The position numbers and the translations under genes were made by a program. The notes beneath the pieces were generated by a model that was given only the letters and a program-made list of their open reading frames with translations, did no database searches and was not told the DNA's origin. From assembly GCF_016429015.1 (NCBI RefSeq), contig NZ_JAELTU010000029.1, positions 1 to 57,336 on the forward strand: DNA of 57,336 nt, read 5' to 3'. Of this stretch, positions 43,920 through 53,544 are shown piece by piece (within the stretch, counting starts at the first letter, position 1; every line of letters starts with the position of its first letter). The stretch is from Rhizobium sp. ASV20 (lineage in GTDB: Bacteria; Pseudomonadota; Alphaproteobacteria; Rhizobiales; Rhizobiaceae).

Positions 43920-44831
43920 GTGAAAATCACCATCAGGCAAATCGAGTGCTTTCTCGCCGCCGCCGAGCTCGGCAACTTCTCGCGCGCCTCCGAGCGCCTG
44001 AATATGGCGCAACCTGCGCTTTCACAAGCGATCAGGGATCTGGAGGCAGAATTGTCTCTGCGTCTGTTTGATCGCACGACAAGGCGCGTGGAGCTGACCG
44101 AGGCGGGCAGGGAATTCCAGAACTCGGCAGCGAAGGCCCTGGACGAGCTGGAGCGCGCCATAAAGGGCGTCCATGAGCTTGCGGACCGCCGGCGTGGACG
44201 GCTGCGGGTCGCAGCTCCTCCACTTCTGGCCGCCGTGGTCTTGCCGCGAGCGATCGCCGAATTCCAGAAGCGCTTCAGCGGCATATCCGTCCAGCTTCTG
44301 GACGTCGGTACCGAGCAGATTGTGGAAAGTGTTCGCAGCGGTAAGGCTGACTGCGGGCTCGGCACCTTCTCGCCCGCAGAAGACGGCATCGAACGCATGT
44401 CGCTGGTTCGCGATAGCCTGATGGTATTCTGCCATGACCAAAGCCCGCTGAGCACTATGGAAAAGGTTGGCTGGCGCGATTTGGAGGACCTTCCTCTTGT
44501 GACGCTGACGCGCGACAGCGGCATCCGGCTTCTGGTCGAAGTCGGTTTCGAGATGACGGAGATTCCGTTTCGACCGGCCTACGAAGTGAGCCAGGTCGCA
44601 ACCGCCATTGCACTTGTCGAGGCCGGTCTCGGCGCTGCCGTCCTGCCGACCTATGCGCTCGCCGCCGCAAAGAACCGCAAGGTGATCGGCAAGCCGCTCG
44701 GCGAGCCCAACATATCGCGCGAGATATCCTTGATACGGGCGGCGGGACGGTCGGCATCGCCGGCGGTCATATCGTTCTCGGCGATCGTGGCGCGCTACGT
44801 CCAGCGTCTCACGCCACGCGAAAACGAATGA
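43920..44831 (+). CDS. LysR-family regulator of the catabolic operon
   Basis: 303 residues from GTG 43920. Helix-turn-helix IECFLAAAELGNFSRASERL with MAQPALSQAIRDLE; LTEAGREF; effector domain from about 92 (RLRVAAPPLLAAVVLP). Divergent from the eight-gene operon, whose expression it most probably controls. Effector unknown; an aromatic ring-cleavage intermediate would be usual. Confidence 0.9.
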   Translation: MKITIRQIECFLAAAELGNFSRASERLNMAQPALSQAIRDLEAELSLRLFDRTTRRVELTEAGREFQNSAAKALDELERAIKGVHELADRRRGRLRVAAPPLLAAVVLPRAIAEFQKRFSGISVQLLDVGTEQIVESVRSGKADCGLGTFSPAEDGIERMSLVRDSLMVFCHDQSPLSTMEKVGWRDLEDLPLVTLTRDSGIRLLVEVGFEMTEIPFRPAYEVSQVATAIALVEAGLGAAVLPTYALAAAKNRKVIGKPLGEPNISREISLIRAAGRSASPAVISFSAIVARYVQRLTPRENE

Positions 44832-44892
44832 TCGTCCTGGTTCCTAACGCGTTGCGGCTGGAGAGCCGCCTCGCATTTTTCCCGGGCACGCC

Positions 44893-45768
44893 CTAACCGT
44901 TGATCATTTGGACCAGCAGTCGCGAGAGCTCGGAATCGTCCGCGCCAAGATCGAGCAACACGTCGAAATGGTTTCGGCCCGCGACCTCGATCAGGCGGGA
45001 GGAAAACCCTGCCTCACGCCAGAGCCGGTCATATTCGACCGATTGGCGCCGAAAACCGGCAGCTTCACCATCGGCATAGGCGACGACGATCGGGCATCCG
45101 ACCTCTGGCAGATGGTTCGCGGGGCTAAGGCGCCCGACGGCGTCTTCATCGAGTTGCAGCCATTCCTGGGCAAAGGACGCGGCGATCGGCGCAAGCTGGA
45201 ACAGTCCGCTGATCGGCATCGCGCCCTTGATGAGATCCTGTGGAAGTCCGAAATCCTCGCGCCAGCCGCCTGCCAGAACAGCTCCGGTCAAATGACCGCC
45301 GGCGGAGCTTCCGCCAAGGTAGATGCGATCGCTGTCGATACCGAGTTTGGCGCCATTCGTCCAAATGAATGCGACGGCAGCCCGGACTTCGCGCACGATT
45401 TCGTCCAGTGAAACGCTCGGCGCCAGACGATAGTCGACCACTGCAGTTGCAATGCCGTGGCGCGCGAGCATCCCTGCCATGAAGGCTGAATCATCCTTCG
45501 ATAATGCCCGCCAGTAGCCGCCATGGATAAAGATGAAAACCGGCCGCCGCTCGCCGCCGGCTCCAGCGCCGTAAAGATCGATCGTCTGACGGCTTTCTGC
45601 GTCATAGACGACATCAAACTGCGATCCCAGGCTGCGCATATCTTCCGAGCGGTCGCGGTATTTCCGCATCTCCGCCTCGAATTGCTCGGCCGACACTGTT
45701 GCACGGGCATTGTAATCCCGGTCGACAATATCTTTTGGCCAATTTGCTTCTTCGGCGAGTGAACTCAT
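44893..45768 (-). CDS. Arylformamidase-like alpha/beta hydrolase
   Basis: 291 residues from ATG 45768 (GGAGCC upstream). Kynurenine-formamidase-type features: HGGYWRAL at 82-89 (oxyanion hole), nucleophile Ser154 in GGSSAGGHL, then an Asp in VAYADGEAAGF and His in AGRNHFDVL. Members cleave N-formyl- or N-acyl-anthranilate or N-formylkynurenine. It starts 23 bases after the HOD-like dioxygenase gene, whose product class is an N-acylanthranilate, so release of anthranilate is the likely task. Confidence 0.85.
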   Translation of the reverse strand: MSSLAEEANWPKDIVDRDYNARATVSAEQFEAEMRKYRDRSEDMRSLGSQFDVVYDAESRQTIDLYGAGAGGERRPVFIFIHGGYWRALSKDDSAFMAGMLARHGIATAVVDYRLAPSVSLDEIVREVRAAVAFIWTNGAKLGIDSDRIYLGGSSAGGHLTGAVLAGGWREDFGLPQDLIKGAMPISGLFQLAPIAASFAQEWLQLDEDAVGRLSPANHLPEVGCPIVVAYADGEAAGFRRQSVEYDRLWREAGFSSRLIEVAGRNHFDVLLDLGADDSELSRLLVQMING

Positions 45769-45791
45769 GGACGGCTCCGATCTGGCATGAT

Positions 45792-46580
45792 TCAAGCAAT
45801 GAAAGCGCGGATGGTGTCTGCCACTGCCTTCGGCTGCTCCAAGGTAGGGAAGTGTGTTCTACCGGGGAGTTTGGTCGGCTTATACCAATCATTCTGCGCA
45901 GCAAAGTCGAGTTGGGCCTGCGTATATTCCGGCTCGAACGGTTGGGAGTAAATATGCGTGATCGGCCGCGTCTGTGCGAGCGCGGCCATGCGCAGCATCG
46001 GATTGCCCCATTTGCGATAGGCTTTGCCGATTTCTCGACCCGAACGCGCCCACATCTCGAAGCTGTAGTTCGCCATCTCGTTGTTGACGTGATTGATGAT
46101 GTCCTCGTTCTTGGTATCGCCGATCCAGTAGTTGAAAAAGTCGCCGCGACCATTTTCCCAATTGGTCCGTTCCTGGATATGATCGATCATCCGAAAGAAA
46201 TCCTCGTTCGGGGTCGTCTGTATCCAGTCGATCACGACTGCGCGTGAGACGCGCCCGACGCCGAGACGGTCAACCAGTTCGATGTTGGCCCAGCCGCCAT
46301 GAGAGGTGGAGACCGGCACGACTTGTTCAATGCCCAGCCTGTCGAGAAAGGCGATCACATCCGCTGCCTGGTCCTCGCAGGTAAAGTCGCCATCATGTTC
46401 CCGATGTTCGCCGTGGCCACGCCAATCGAGGCGAATGACATGGTTCGTTTTGGCAAGCTGCGGGGCGAGTGTCTTGAACAGTCGATGATCCTGGCACCAA
46501 CCCGACAAAAGGAGGATCGCCGGACCGGATCCGGCTTCATCATAGGAAAAGGTGTTGGCACCAATCTGAATGGAATTCAT
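45792..46580 (-). CDS. HOD/QDO-like cofactor-free 2,4-dioxygenase
   Basis: 262-residue alpha/beta-hydrolase-fold protein. It resembles 1H-3-hydroxy-4-oxoquinaldine 2,4-dioxygenase (HOD) in order and wording of blocks: GPAILLLSGWCQDHRLFK, DWRGHGEHR, VSTSHGGWA (Ser93-His94), VIDWIQ (Asp119), QPFEPEY and GRTHFP (His243, catalytic base). HOD inserts O2 into 3-hydroxy-4-quinolones without metal or cofactor, giving CO and an N-acylanthranilate. HOD has His after Trp-Cys; here it is Gln30. ATG 46580 with GGAG is preferred over GTG 46598. Comparison is from memory. Confidence 0.8.
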   Translation of the reverse strand: MNSIQIGANTFSYDEAGSGPAILLLSGWCQDHRLFKTLAPQLAKTNHVIRLDWRGHGEHREHDGDFTCEDQAADVIAFLDRLGIEQVVPVSTSHGGWANIELVDRLGVGRVSRAVVIDWIQTTPNEDFFRMIDHIQERTNWENGRGDFFNYWIGDTKNEDIINHVNNEMANYSFEMWARSGREIGKAYRKWGNPMLRMAALAQTRPITHIYSQPFEPEYTQAQLDFAAQNDWYKPTKLPGRTHFPTLEQPKAVADTIRAFIA

Positions 46581-46635
46581 GCAATAGGTCTCCGTCACTG
46601 GAAGCGCGTAGCCTCGCTTTGGATCTTATTCTGGT

Positions 46636-47790
46636 TCAAACCGGTTCGGTCGCGACCGGGGCGTAGCGGGCGGTCTTCATCCGCTCCATGCCGATCTCGG
46701 CACATTGTCCGGTGATCTTCATCACCTGCGAGCGGACGTCGTCGGGCCAGAAGTTCATGTCTCCGAGCCGCTCCGCGGTATCCTGCGTGTGTTCGGTAAT
46801 TGGGCGCTCGCGGCCTTCCCACTCGACCAGTGCCTGGGCAACATCGGGTGCGCCGTCGACTGCCACAGCGAGCGCCAGCCCGTTCATCAGCGCACAGCCG
46901 CCGCCCTGTCCGAGATAGGGAGGCATCGCATGGGCGGCGTCTCCGAGGATCGCCACCTTGCCCTTGCTCCATGCCTTCAACTTGACGACTTCGAAGGCAT
47001 CCCAACGGCCGGTTTCGCCAAAGCGCGATACCAGATGGGCGAGATGCGGGAAGGATTGGGTCCACAGATCGGGGTCAGCAGGTACCTTAAGCGCATCCTT
47101 GTCATCGGCGGCACAGCACAGAGCCACATAGAGATCCCGAGTACTTGCCGGCGTATAGAGAATGCGCCGCGTTCCGGTAAAATACTCGATGTAGCGCTCA
47201 CGATCCTCGGCGGGAACGTCAGCATCGTCGCGTGAAATCAGCATGCGGATGGCCCCATAACCGAGATGCTTGCGGTACATCATCAGATCCAGGGAATCGC
47301 GAACCTTCGAATTGATGCCGTCGGCCCCGACGACAAGATCTGCCAGGCGCCGCGAACCGTCGGCGAGCAACAACTCGCCTTCCGGTGTGGCAGCGACGGC
47401 TTCCGAATTCGTGATGATTTCGACACCCGACTTGCGGCACGTATCGACCAAGGTGGCGATCAACTGCTCGCGCAGTATGGTGACGAGCCGGGCGTCGCCT
47501 TCGCCGTTGATGGGAATTTCCTCCATCGTCGTATTGTTATGATCGCGGGTATGAAACTGCGGCCCGATATGGGCTCCGACCGTCGCCTGCTCCAGCGCGC
47601 CAAGAGCCTTCAGGACCCGCAGGCCATTGCTCCAGATGTAGATGCCTGCTCCGAACGTGCGCAAGGTCGGCGCGCGCTCGTGAACGGCGACAGACCAGCC
47701 ACGCTGTGCCAGGGCGGCGGCGGTCGTCAAACCACCAATCCCGGCTCCGGCGATCTCAGCCCGGCGGAGTGCGCCACTCTTTGCATTCAT
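46636..47790 (-). CDS. FAD-dependent aromatic monooxygenase
   Basis: 384 residues of the UbiH/PHBH-type group A flavoprotein hydroxylases: GAGIGGLTTAAALA (GxGxxG) at about 15-28, DG motif VVGADGINSKVR, and GDAAHAMPPYLGQGG. ATG 47790 with GGGAGG. Located 55 bases ahead of the HOD-like gene; 4-quinolone 3-hydroxylases and salicylate or anthranilate hydroxylases belong to this family. The best guess is 3-hydroxylation of a 4-quinolone before ring cleavage; hydroxylation of anthranilate is the alternative. Confidence 0.85.
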   Translation of the reverse strand: MNAKSGALRRAEIAGAGIGGLTTAAALAQRGWSVAVHERAPTLRTFGAGIYIWSNGLRVLKALGALEQATVGAHIGPQFHTRDHNNTTMEEIPINGEGDARLVTILREQLIATLVDTCRKSGVEIITNSEAVAATPEGELLLADGSRRLADLVVGADGINSKVRDSLDLMMYRKHLGYGAIRMLISRDDADVPAEDRERYIEYFTGTRRILYTPASTRDLYVALCCAADDKDALKVPADPDLWTQSFPHLAHLVSRFGETGRWDAFEVVKLKAWSKGKVAILGDAAHAMPPYLGQGGGCALMNGLALAVAVDGAPDVAQALVEWEGRERPITEHTQDTAERLGDMNFWPDDVRSQVMKITGQCAEIGMERMKTARYAPVATEPV

Positions 47791-47969
47791 TCGATAATCC
47801 TCCCACGGGCGATTTCCGTTGCTGCTTGCAAGGCAAAGGCGGCCCCCGTTTTCCTCGTCCCAATTGAGAGAATTTCCAACGATTGGAAATGTGCGCAAGT
47901 GAATTCTCTGGCATTGTCTATTACAATTTGGAATATCAAGGCCGGACCAATCGTTCGAAGGGATACGAG

Positions 47970-48902
47970 ATGAAGCTCCTGACCAGCCGTCTCACCATCA
48001 GGCATCTGCGCATGGTGGTCGCGATCGAAAAGGAAGGGAATCTTGTTCGAGCCGCCAAGCGGCTCAACATGACGCAATCCGCCGTCACCAAGGCTTTGCA
48101 AGAGATCGAAGCCCTTATGAAGGCAAAATTGTTCGACCGTACCAATCGCGGCGTCGTGCCGACGATGTTCGGCGATACCCTTGCCCAGCACGCCCGGCTG
48201 GTGATCGCGCAGCTTGCCCACGCCGAAGAGCATTTGGCCGATCTTCGCGACGGCGCGGGGGGCCGCGTTGCCATAGGAACCTTACTGTCGGCTGCTGCAG
48301 AACTTCTCCCGACGGCAATCGCCCGGCTAAGGCGGGAGCGCCCGAAGCTGGTCGTCAAGATCGTGGAGGGCACCAATGACGTTCTCATCCCAGCGCTTCG
48401 GGCGGGTGAGCTGGATATTGTCGTCGGACGCCTCTCCGAACTGCCGGATCGCCCGAGCGTCGTCCAGGAGGTGCTGATGGATGATATCGCACTTGTGGTC
48501 GTGCGGCGTGGTCATCCGCTGACCGAGCGTGGCAGTCTTCGCCTGGCGGATCTGGCCGGCTGGGAATGGATCCTGCCACCGCAGGAAACCAGCCTGAGGC
48601 GCCAGATCGATATCGCTTTCAACGAGGAAGGGCTGGAGCCGCCGACGCATGCGGTCGAATCCGTGTCGCTGCTGACCAATCGTGCCTTGTTGGTCGATGC
48701 TGACTATCTCGGTGTGTTTCCGGCGGCTGTCGCCCGCCGTGAGGCTGCCGCTGGCGCCATCACCATCCTGCCGGTCGCCTTGCGGACCACGGCGATCCCG
48801 ATCGGAATTACGACCCGCGCCAACGCGCGCTTGTCCCCGGCTGCCGAGGTTTTGGTGGAGATGTTGAGAAGTACCGCCAAGGAGCTTTCAGAGCTCGCAT
48901 AA
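47970..48902 (+). CDS. LysR-family regulator
   Basis: 310 residues from ATG 47970 (AAGGG upstream). HTH TIRHLRMVVAIEKEGNLVRAA and MTQSAVTKALQEIE; effector domain with LLPTAIARLRRERP and RAGELDIVVGRLSELPD, close to the GbpR-type subgroup. Divergent from the monooxygenase-HOD-hydrolase operon (179 bases apart), so it is the probable local regulator. Confidence 0.9.
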   Translation: MKLLTSRLTIRHLRMVVAIEKEGNLVRAAKRLNMTQSAVTKALQEIEALMKAKLFDRTNRGVVPTMFGDTLAQHARLVIAQLAHAEEHLADLRDGAGGRVAIGTLLSAAAELLPTAIARLRRERPKLVVKIVEGTNDVLIPALRAGELDIVVGRLSELPDRPSVVQEVLMDDIALVVVRRGHPLTERGSLRLADLAGWEWILPPQETSLRRQIDIAFNEEGLEPPTHAVESVSLLTNRALLVDADYLGVFPAAVARREAAAGAITILPVALRTTAIPIGITTRANARLSPAAEVLVEMLRSTAKELSELA

Positions 48903-49119
48903 ATATCAACCCGGCCCTGATATTCTCTTCTGTTATATCCAAGCGACGATTTTTCCATTTACGGAATTTTCCGTTGCGCCAAGCTTGGTGCCTGGAAGTG
49001 CCGAAGGAGAGAGCGGCGTTTCAGTGACCTAATTTTTGCCTGCCATTGGCGACTGCGGCGTGATGACTCGCAGAGCGAGCGATGGCGTGCGTGCATCATA
49101 ATGGGAGGAGAACAGATTG

Positions 49120-50289
49120 ATGAGCCACAGGGGAATACTGACTGCGATGGCACTCGCGCTTTCGGCAAGTGTCGCCTTCGCACAGCCGGTGAAGATCGGC
49201 ATGATCACGACCCTGTCGGGTCCTGCCGGCTATCTCGGACAAGACATTCGCGACGGCTTCCAGCTTGCGATCGACAAGAATGGCGGCAAGCTCGGTGGCA
49301 AGGAGGTCTCCCTGGTTGTCGAGGATGATGGCTTGAAGCCCGGCAATGCCAAGCAAATCGCCGACAAGATGCTGTCCGACCAGGGCATAAAGCTATTTAC
49401 CGGCATTGTTTTTGCAAACGTCGCCTTTGCCGCAGTCCCTGATATTCTCGACGGTGATGGCATCTACGTCAGCGCCAATACGGCTTCGGCGTCCTTTGCC
49501 GGCAAGGACTGCAATCCCAACTATTTCGTCAGCTCATGGCAGGACGACAGCCAGGGCGAAAGCGCGGGCGCGCTCGCACAATCGCTCGGTTATAAAAAGG
49601 CCTTCCTGATCGCCCCGAACTATCAGGCCGGCAAGGAAACCATGGTTGCGTTCAAGCGCTTCTACAAGGGTGAAGTCGCAGGCGAGGTCTATACCGGCCT
49701 CGACCAGACCGATTTTGCGCCGGAGATCGCGCAGATTCGCGCCGCCAAACCCGATGTCGTCTATGAGTTCGAACCGGGCGGTCTGGGCATTGCCTTCATG
49801 CGGCAATACGATCAGGCGGGATTGCTGAAGGAGATCCCGATGGTGGTCCACCCGGCTTCCCTCGATCAGGTTATCGTCGGCGCTGTCGGAAATGCCGCTT
49901 TGGGTGTCCGCGTCACCAGCCACTGGAACGACGACTTCGACAATCCGGTGAACAAGGAATTCGTCGCAGAATGGAAAAAGAAGTTCGGCGATCGCCCCAT
50001 CACATACTATGCGGCACAGGGTTATGATGCTGCCTTGATGATGGGCACGGGGCTGGAGAAGGCCAATCCGGACGATGCCGCGGATTTCCGCAAAGCAATC
50101 CTCGGCGCAGACATTCCGAGCGTGCGAGGATCATTCAAGCTCGGACCCAATCAGCATCCGATCCAGGACTGGTATTCCCTGAGGGCCGAAAAAGGCTCAG
50201 ACGGCAAGCTTACCTTGAAGACGGAAGGCAAGGTCCTGACGGCGCATGGCGACGTATACGCCGCCAACTGTAAAATGCCTGCCAAGTAG
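49120..50289 (+). CDS. LivK-type binding protein, orphan paralog
   Basis: 389 residues; signal peptide 1-22 (LTAMALALSASVAFA), mature start QPVKIGMITTLSGPAGYLGQD. GGGAGGAG precedes; the TTG before the ATG is ignored. Nearly the same blocks as the binding protein at 40814 (APNYQAGK, SVRGSF, GPNQHP, DWYSL). No permease or ATPase follows, so it probably docks on the transporter encoded at 37381-40746. A hairpin terminates it. Confidence 0.92.
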   Translation: MSHRGILTAMALALSASVAFAQPVKIGMITTLSGPAGYLGQDIRDGFQLAIDKNGGKLGGKEVSLVVEDDGLKPGNAKQIADKMLSDQGIKLFTGIVFANVAFAAVPDILDGDGIYVSANTASASFAGKDCNPNYFVSSWQDDSQGESAGALAQSLGYKKAFLIAPNYQAGKETMVAFKRFYKGEVAGEVYTGLDQTDFAPEIAQIRAAKPDVVYEFEPGGLGIAFMRQYDQAGLLKEIPMVVHPASLDQVIVGAVGNAALGVRVTSHWNDDFDNPVNKEFVAEWKKKFGDRPITYYAAQGYDAALMMGTGLEKANPDDAADFRKAILGADIPSVRGSFKLGPNQHPIQDWYSLRAEKGSDGKLTLKTEGKVLTAHGDVYAANCKMPAK

Positions 50290-50301
50290 GATCATGGAAA
50301 C

Positions 50302-50331
50302 AGGCTGGCGGCAGTGACGAACCGCCAGCCT
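50302..50331. terminator. Hairpin after the orphan binding protein
   Basis: 10-bp GC-rich stem, AGGCTGGCGG at 50302-50311 with CCGCCAGCCT at 50322-50331, loop 10 bases, 13 bases after the stop codon. No T-run. Confidence 0.6.
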
Positions 50332-50688
50332 CACCCCACTGGCCGGTCCTGTTATTCAGCCCTGGGTCATCCCGTCGCGGGCACCCGGCGGTTTCACAAG
50401 CAGGTGGAGGGCTCCGCGCTAACCGCGCAGTGGCGGGATATTGATGCCTCTTTATCCCGGTGGCTCACCCGTGAAATCGCACCTGCAGCGTCGCCGTTCG
50501 ACAAGGGTCGGGGCTTCTCCAACCGTGCGTTCCCGCGCCTTCAATATATACGAAATACGTATGAATTGATCCGATTTATCTACATTGAACTATGAGAAAA
50601 TGAATAGCATCACAATGATCCAGACCATAGGACGCGGCGATCCGACACTCGGGACGCCGCATGAGACCAAGAGTTCGGAGAGAACTTT
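50332..50688. promoter_or_regulatory. Upstream region of the aldehyde dehydrogenase
   Basis: No supported gene. Bases 50535-50600 are AT-rich (AATATATACGAAATACGTAT, near-palindromic ATACGTAT) and likely contain the promoter. Confidence 0.4.
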
Positions 50689-52119
50689 ATGAGCAGTGAT
50701 AATAACGTTCAGCTCTACATCGATGGCAAGTGGAGGCAGACCGCAGACACGCTGCCCATCATCAACCCCGCGAACGAGCATGTCATCGGCCAGGTGGCCG
50801 TGGCAGGCACCAGCGATCTTCAGGACGCGGTCGCAGCGGCAGAGCAAGGTTTCCGCATTTGGAAACGGGCCTCGCCAGCGCGGCGCGCCGGTATCATGTT
50901 GAAGGCCGCGGCGTTGATGCGCGAGCGCCAGGAAGAAATAGCCCGCTCGATCACCCTCGAAAATGGAAAGCCGCTGAACGAAGGCCGCGCCGAAGTCATT
51001 CGCGGTTGCGAATTCTTCGAATGGGACGCTGGCGAGTGTACCCGTCACTACGGTCGCGTCATCCCCAGCGCGCCGGGGATCCGTTACATCGTGCTGCATG
51101 AGCCGATCGGCGCCGTCGCCGCTTTCTCGCCGTGGAATTTTCCAATGAGCCAGCCCGCGCGCAAGATCAGCGGCGCAATTGCCGCGGGCTGCTCGATCAT
51201 CATCAAGGCATCGGAAGAGACGCCAAGCGGTGTGGTTCATATTGCCAGGGCCCTTGAGGATGCCGGCTTGCCCGCGGGAGTCCTTAACCTGGTTTTTGGC
51301 GTTCCTGCGACCATTTCGGAATATCTGATCCCGCAGCCCCAGATGCGTATGGTGGCTTTCACGGGGTCGACCGCTGTCGGCAAGCATCTGACCGAGCTGG
51401 CCTCGCGTTATATGAAGCCTGCTCTGATGGAACTCGGCGGCCATGCACCGGTTGTCGTCTGTGATGACGCCGACCCGGTTGCGGCCGGCATTGCTTCGGC
51501 AACGCGCAAATACCGCAATTCCGGGCAAGTCTGCACCTCGCCCACCCGCTTCTTCGTCCATGAGAGCATCTACGACCGCTTCAAGAGTGCATTCGTGGAA
51601 AAGGCGCGATCGCTGAGCGTCGGGGATGGAATGGAAGCCTCGACGCAGATGGGGCCGGTTGCCAATGGTCGCCGCATCGAGGCCTTGCAGGCCTTGGTCG
51701 ATGATGCCCGCGCAAGGGGCGCTCAAATTCTCTGCGGCGGTAGCCGACTGCACAATCGCGGCTACTTCTTTGCGCCGACCGCGATTGCCGAATTGCCGGA
51801 TGATGCCCGCGCGCTGCAGGAAGAGCCGTTCGGCCCACTCGCGATCATCAATCCCGTTTCATCCATCGACGAAGCGATCGATAAGGCGAATTCGTTACCA
51901 TTCGGCCTGGCAGCCTATGGTTTCACCCGGTCGGCAGCCAATGTGGATCGATTGATGCAGGGCATAGAAAGCGGCAATCTTTCGATCAACACACTGGAAG
52001 CATCCGTGGCTGAAACGCCGTTTGGCGGAGTAAAGGAAAGTGGGATCGGCCGAGAGGGTGGCGCGGAGGGACTGACCCACTACACTGTCGTCAAAACCGT
52101 CTCCCATCAGATCGACTGA
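50689..52119 (+). CDS. NAD(P)-dependent aldehyde dehydrogenase
   Basis: 476 residues. Catalytic Cys in NSGQVCTSPTRF (about 281), general-base Glu in MELGGHAPVVV (about 247), Asn in FSPWNFPM (about 149), GFTGS-type cofactor loop (AFTGSTAVGK) and the C-terminal PFGGVKESGIGREGG. Succinate-semialdehyde-dehydrogenase-like. In this setting a muconate-semialdehyde-type substrate of the 3-hydroxyanthranilate branch is possible but unproven. GGAGAG precedes ATG 50689. Single gene. Confidence 0.9.
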   Translation: MSSDNNVQLYIDGKWRQTADTLPIINPANEHVIGQVAVAGTSDLQDAVAAAEQGFRIWKRASPARRAGIMLKAAALMRERQEEIARSITLENGKPLNEGRAEVIRGCEFFEWDAGECTRHYGRVIPSAPGIRYIVLHEPIGAVAAFSPWNFPMSQPARKISGAIAAGCSIIIKASEETPSGVVHIARALEDAGLPAGVLNLVFGVPATISEYLIPQPQMRMVAFTGSTAVGKHLTELASRYMKPALMELGGHAPVVVCDDADPVAAGIASATRKYRNSGQVCTSPTRFFVHESIYDRFKSAFVEKARSLSVGDGMEASTQMGPVANGRRIEALQALVDDARARGAQILCGGSRLHNRGYFFAPTAIAELPDDARALQEEPFGPLAIINPVSSIDEAIDKANSLPFGLAAYGFTRSAANVDRLMQGIESGNLSINTLEASVAETPFGGVKESGIGREGGAEGLTHYTVVKTVSHQID

Positions 52120-52493
52120 GCATTCCGGTGATGTCACGTTGTTTCATCACCGGTGAAGCGTGCGCGGCGCTGTGAAATCAGCCGCGCATAATGGTCACGG
52201 CATTCCACAGCGCCGTGGCGCGGCTTCGATGGATATGGGCGGCGAGACCTGGCCGCGTTCGGTGGCCGACACCTGTTATGACGTGTCGTTTCGCGGCGCA
52301 TTCGCAGTTTGTCGGTGAGGATGCGCTCTTGCCTCTTTACCAGCCTGATCACCAACCGCTAGGCGGCTCTGGTAGCGCGGCGGGTCCCGGTTACTTGATC
52401 GGGACCTAAGCGCTTGATCGATCGCGCCACAGCCAATGCTTTCGTCGGCAGATGGAAATCACCACCCCCGCCCGGATGCCACGCTCTTTTGGG
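52120..52493. other. No supported gene
   Basis: Between the aldehyde dehydrogenase and the LacI gene; short frames only, some resembling worn coding sequence but unassignable. Confidence 0.4.
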
Positions 52494-53534
52494 TCAAGGC
52501 TTGAAGCTGTCGCGAATGATCAGCTCGGGGATCAAGCGTTCATAGGCCGGTGGCAAATCTGGACTGGCGAGCCGTTTCTCGATGAGCTCGATCGCTCGCT
52601 TTGCCATTGCGACCGGGTCCTGGCGAAACGTCGTAAGACGATAGCTGAGCCAGGCGGCTTCGGGCACGTCGTCGAACCCGATGACGCTGACATCTTGAGG
52701 GATCCTTAGGCCAAGCGTGGTCCTCACGTAATCCATCAGGCCAAAAGCAATCTGGTCGTTGGCGCAATAGACGGCGTCGGGTTGCTCTGCCTGCGAGAAC
52801 AGCTGCCGTGCCGCGGCGATGCCGCAGTCATAGTCCGAATCCTTGCCGCGTCCAATCGAGACCGTGGCGCCGAGTGCGTCGGCTGTTGTCATGAACGCCG
52901 TCTCGCGTTCGGCAATGCTCGATGTTGCCGAGTGCGAGCCGGCAACCGCCAGGCGACGGCGGCCTTTCTCGAAGAATATGGTGGCGGCCTTGCGGGATGC
53001 CTCCGAGTTTCCCGCACGGACATGGTCCGCATCGGGCTCCGAGCGTCCGATCACCACCAGCGGCTGGCCGTTTCTGCGCGCCAACTCGACGAAGTGGGCA
53101 GGCGGCGAACCGGACAGGATGATCGTCGCTTCTGCACGATGGCCGATCAACATCTTCTGCGCCGCCAGCAGTTCTTCTTCCGTCTGGCCCGTATTGATGA
53201 GGATCGGAATGCTGCCACGCTGGATAAGCGCCTTGGAAAGGGCGGCGGCCAGATGGGCACGGAATCCGACTTCGGGGCGGGTGGCAACGATACCGACGAG
53301 ATGACTCTGATTGGCAAGGACGCCGCGGGCCAGATCGTTGACATGGTAGCCGAGTTCCTCAGCCGCTTTTATCACCTTTTCTCGGGTAAGCGGCGCCACG
53401 CTGGCCCCAAGTGTGAATGTTCGGGAAACCGCCGAGCGGGATACGCCCGCAAGTCGAGCGACCTGCTCGGCACTGACGAAGCGCATTCGTTCCTTGCGCT
53501 GGGCCTTTCCATCGCGTTTAGACCCGTCGTTCAT
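52494..53534 (-). CDS. LacI-family regulator
   Basis: 346 residues. HTH SAEQVARLAGVSRSAVSRTF followed by hinge region and LGYHVNDLARGV; sugar-binding-like core with VGIVATRP, VYCANDQIAFGLMD and VIGFDDVPEAAW. First gene on the minus strand beyond the ABC genes, 10 bases after the permease stop; probably regulates the importer next to it. Confidence 0.9.
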   Translation of the reverse strand: MNDGSKRDGKAQRKERMRFVSAEQVARLAGVSRSAVSRTFTLGASVAPLTREKVIKAAEELGYHVNDLARGVLANQSHLVGIVATRPEVGFRAHLAAALSKALIQRGSIPILINTGQTEEELLAAQKMLIGHRAEATIILSGSPPAHFVELARRNGQPLVVIGRSEPDADHVRAGNSEASRKAATIFFEKGRRRLAVAGSHSATSSIAERETAFMTTADALGATVSIGRGKDSDYDCGIAAARQLFSQAEQPDAVYCANDQIAFGLMDYVRTTLGLRIPQDVSVIGFDDVPEAAWLSYRLTTFRQDPVAMAKRAIELIEKRLASPDLPPAYERLIPELIIRDSFKP

Positions 53535-53544
53535 GCCAATCTCT

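Noticed and set aside
50590..51753. Minus ORF of 387 codons
   Set aside because: Exact shadow of the aldehyde dehydrogenase gene, which has all catalytic residues.
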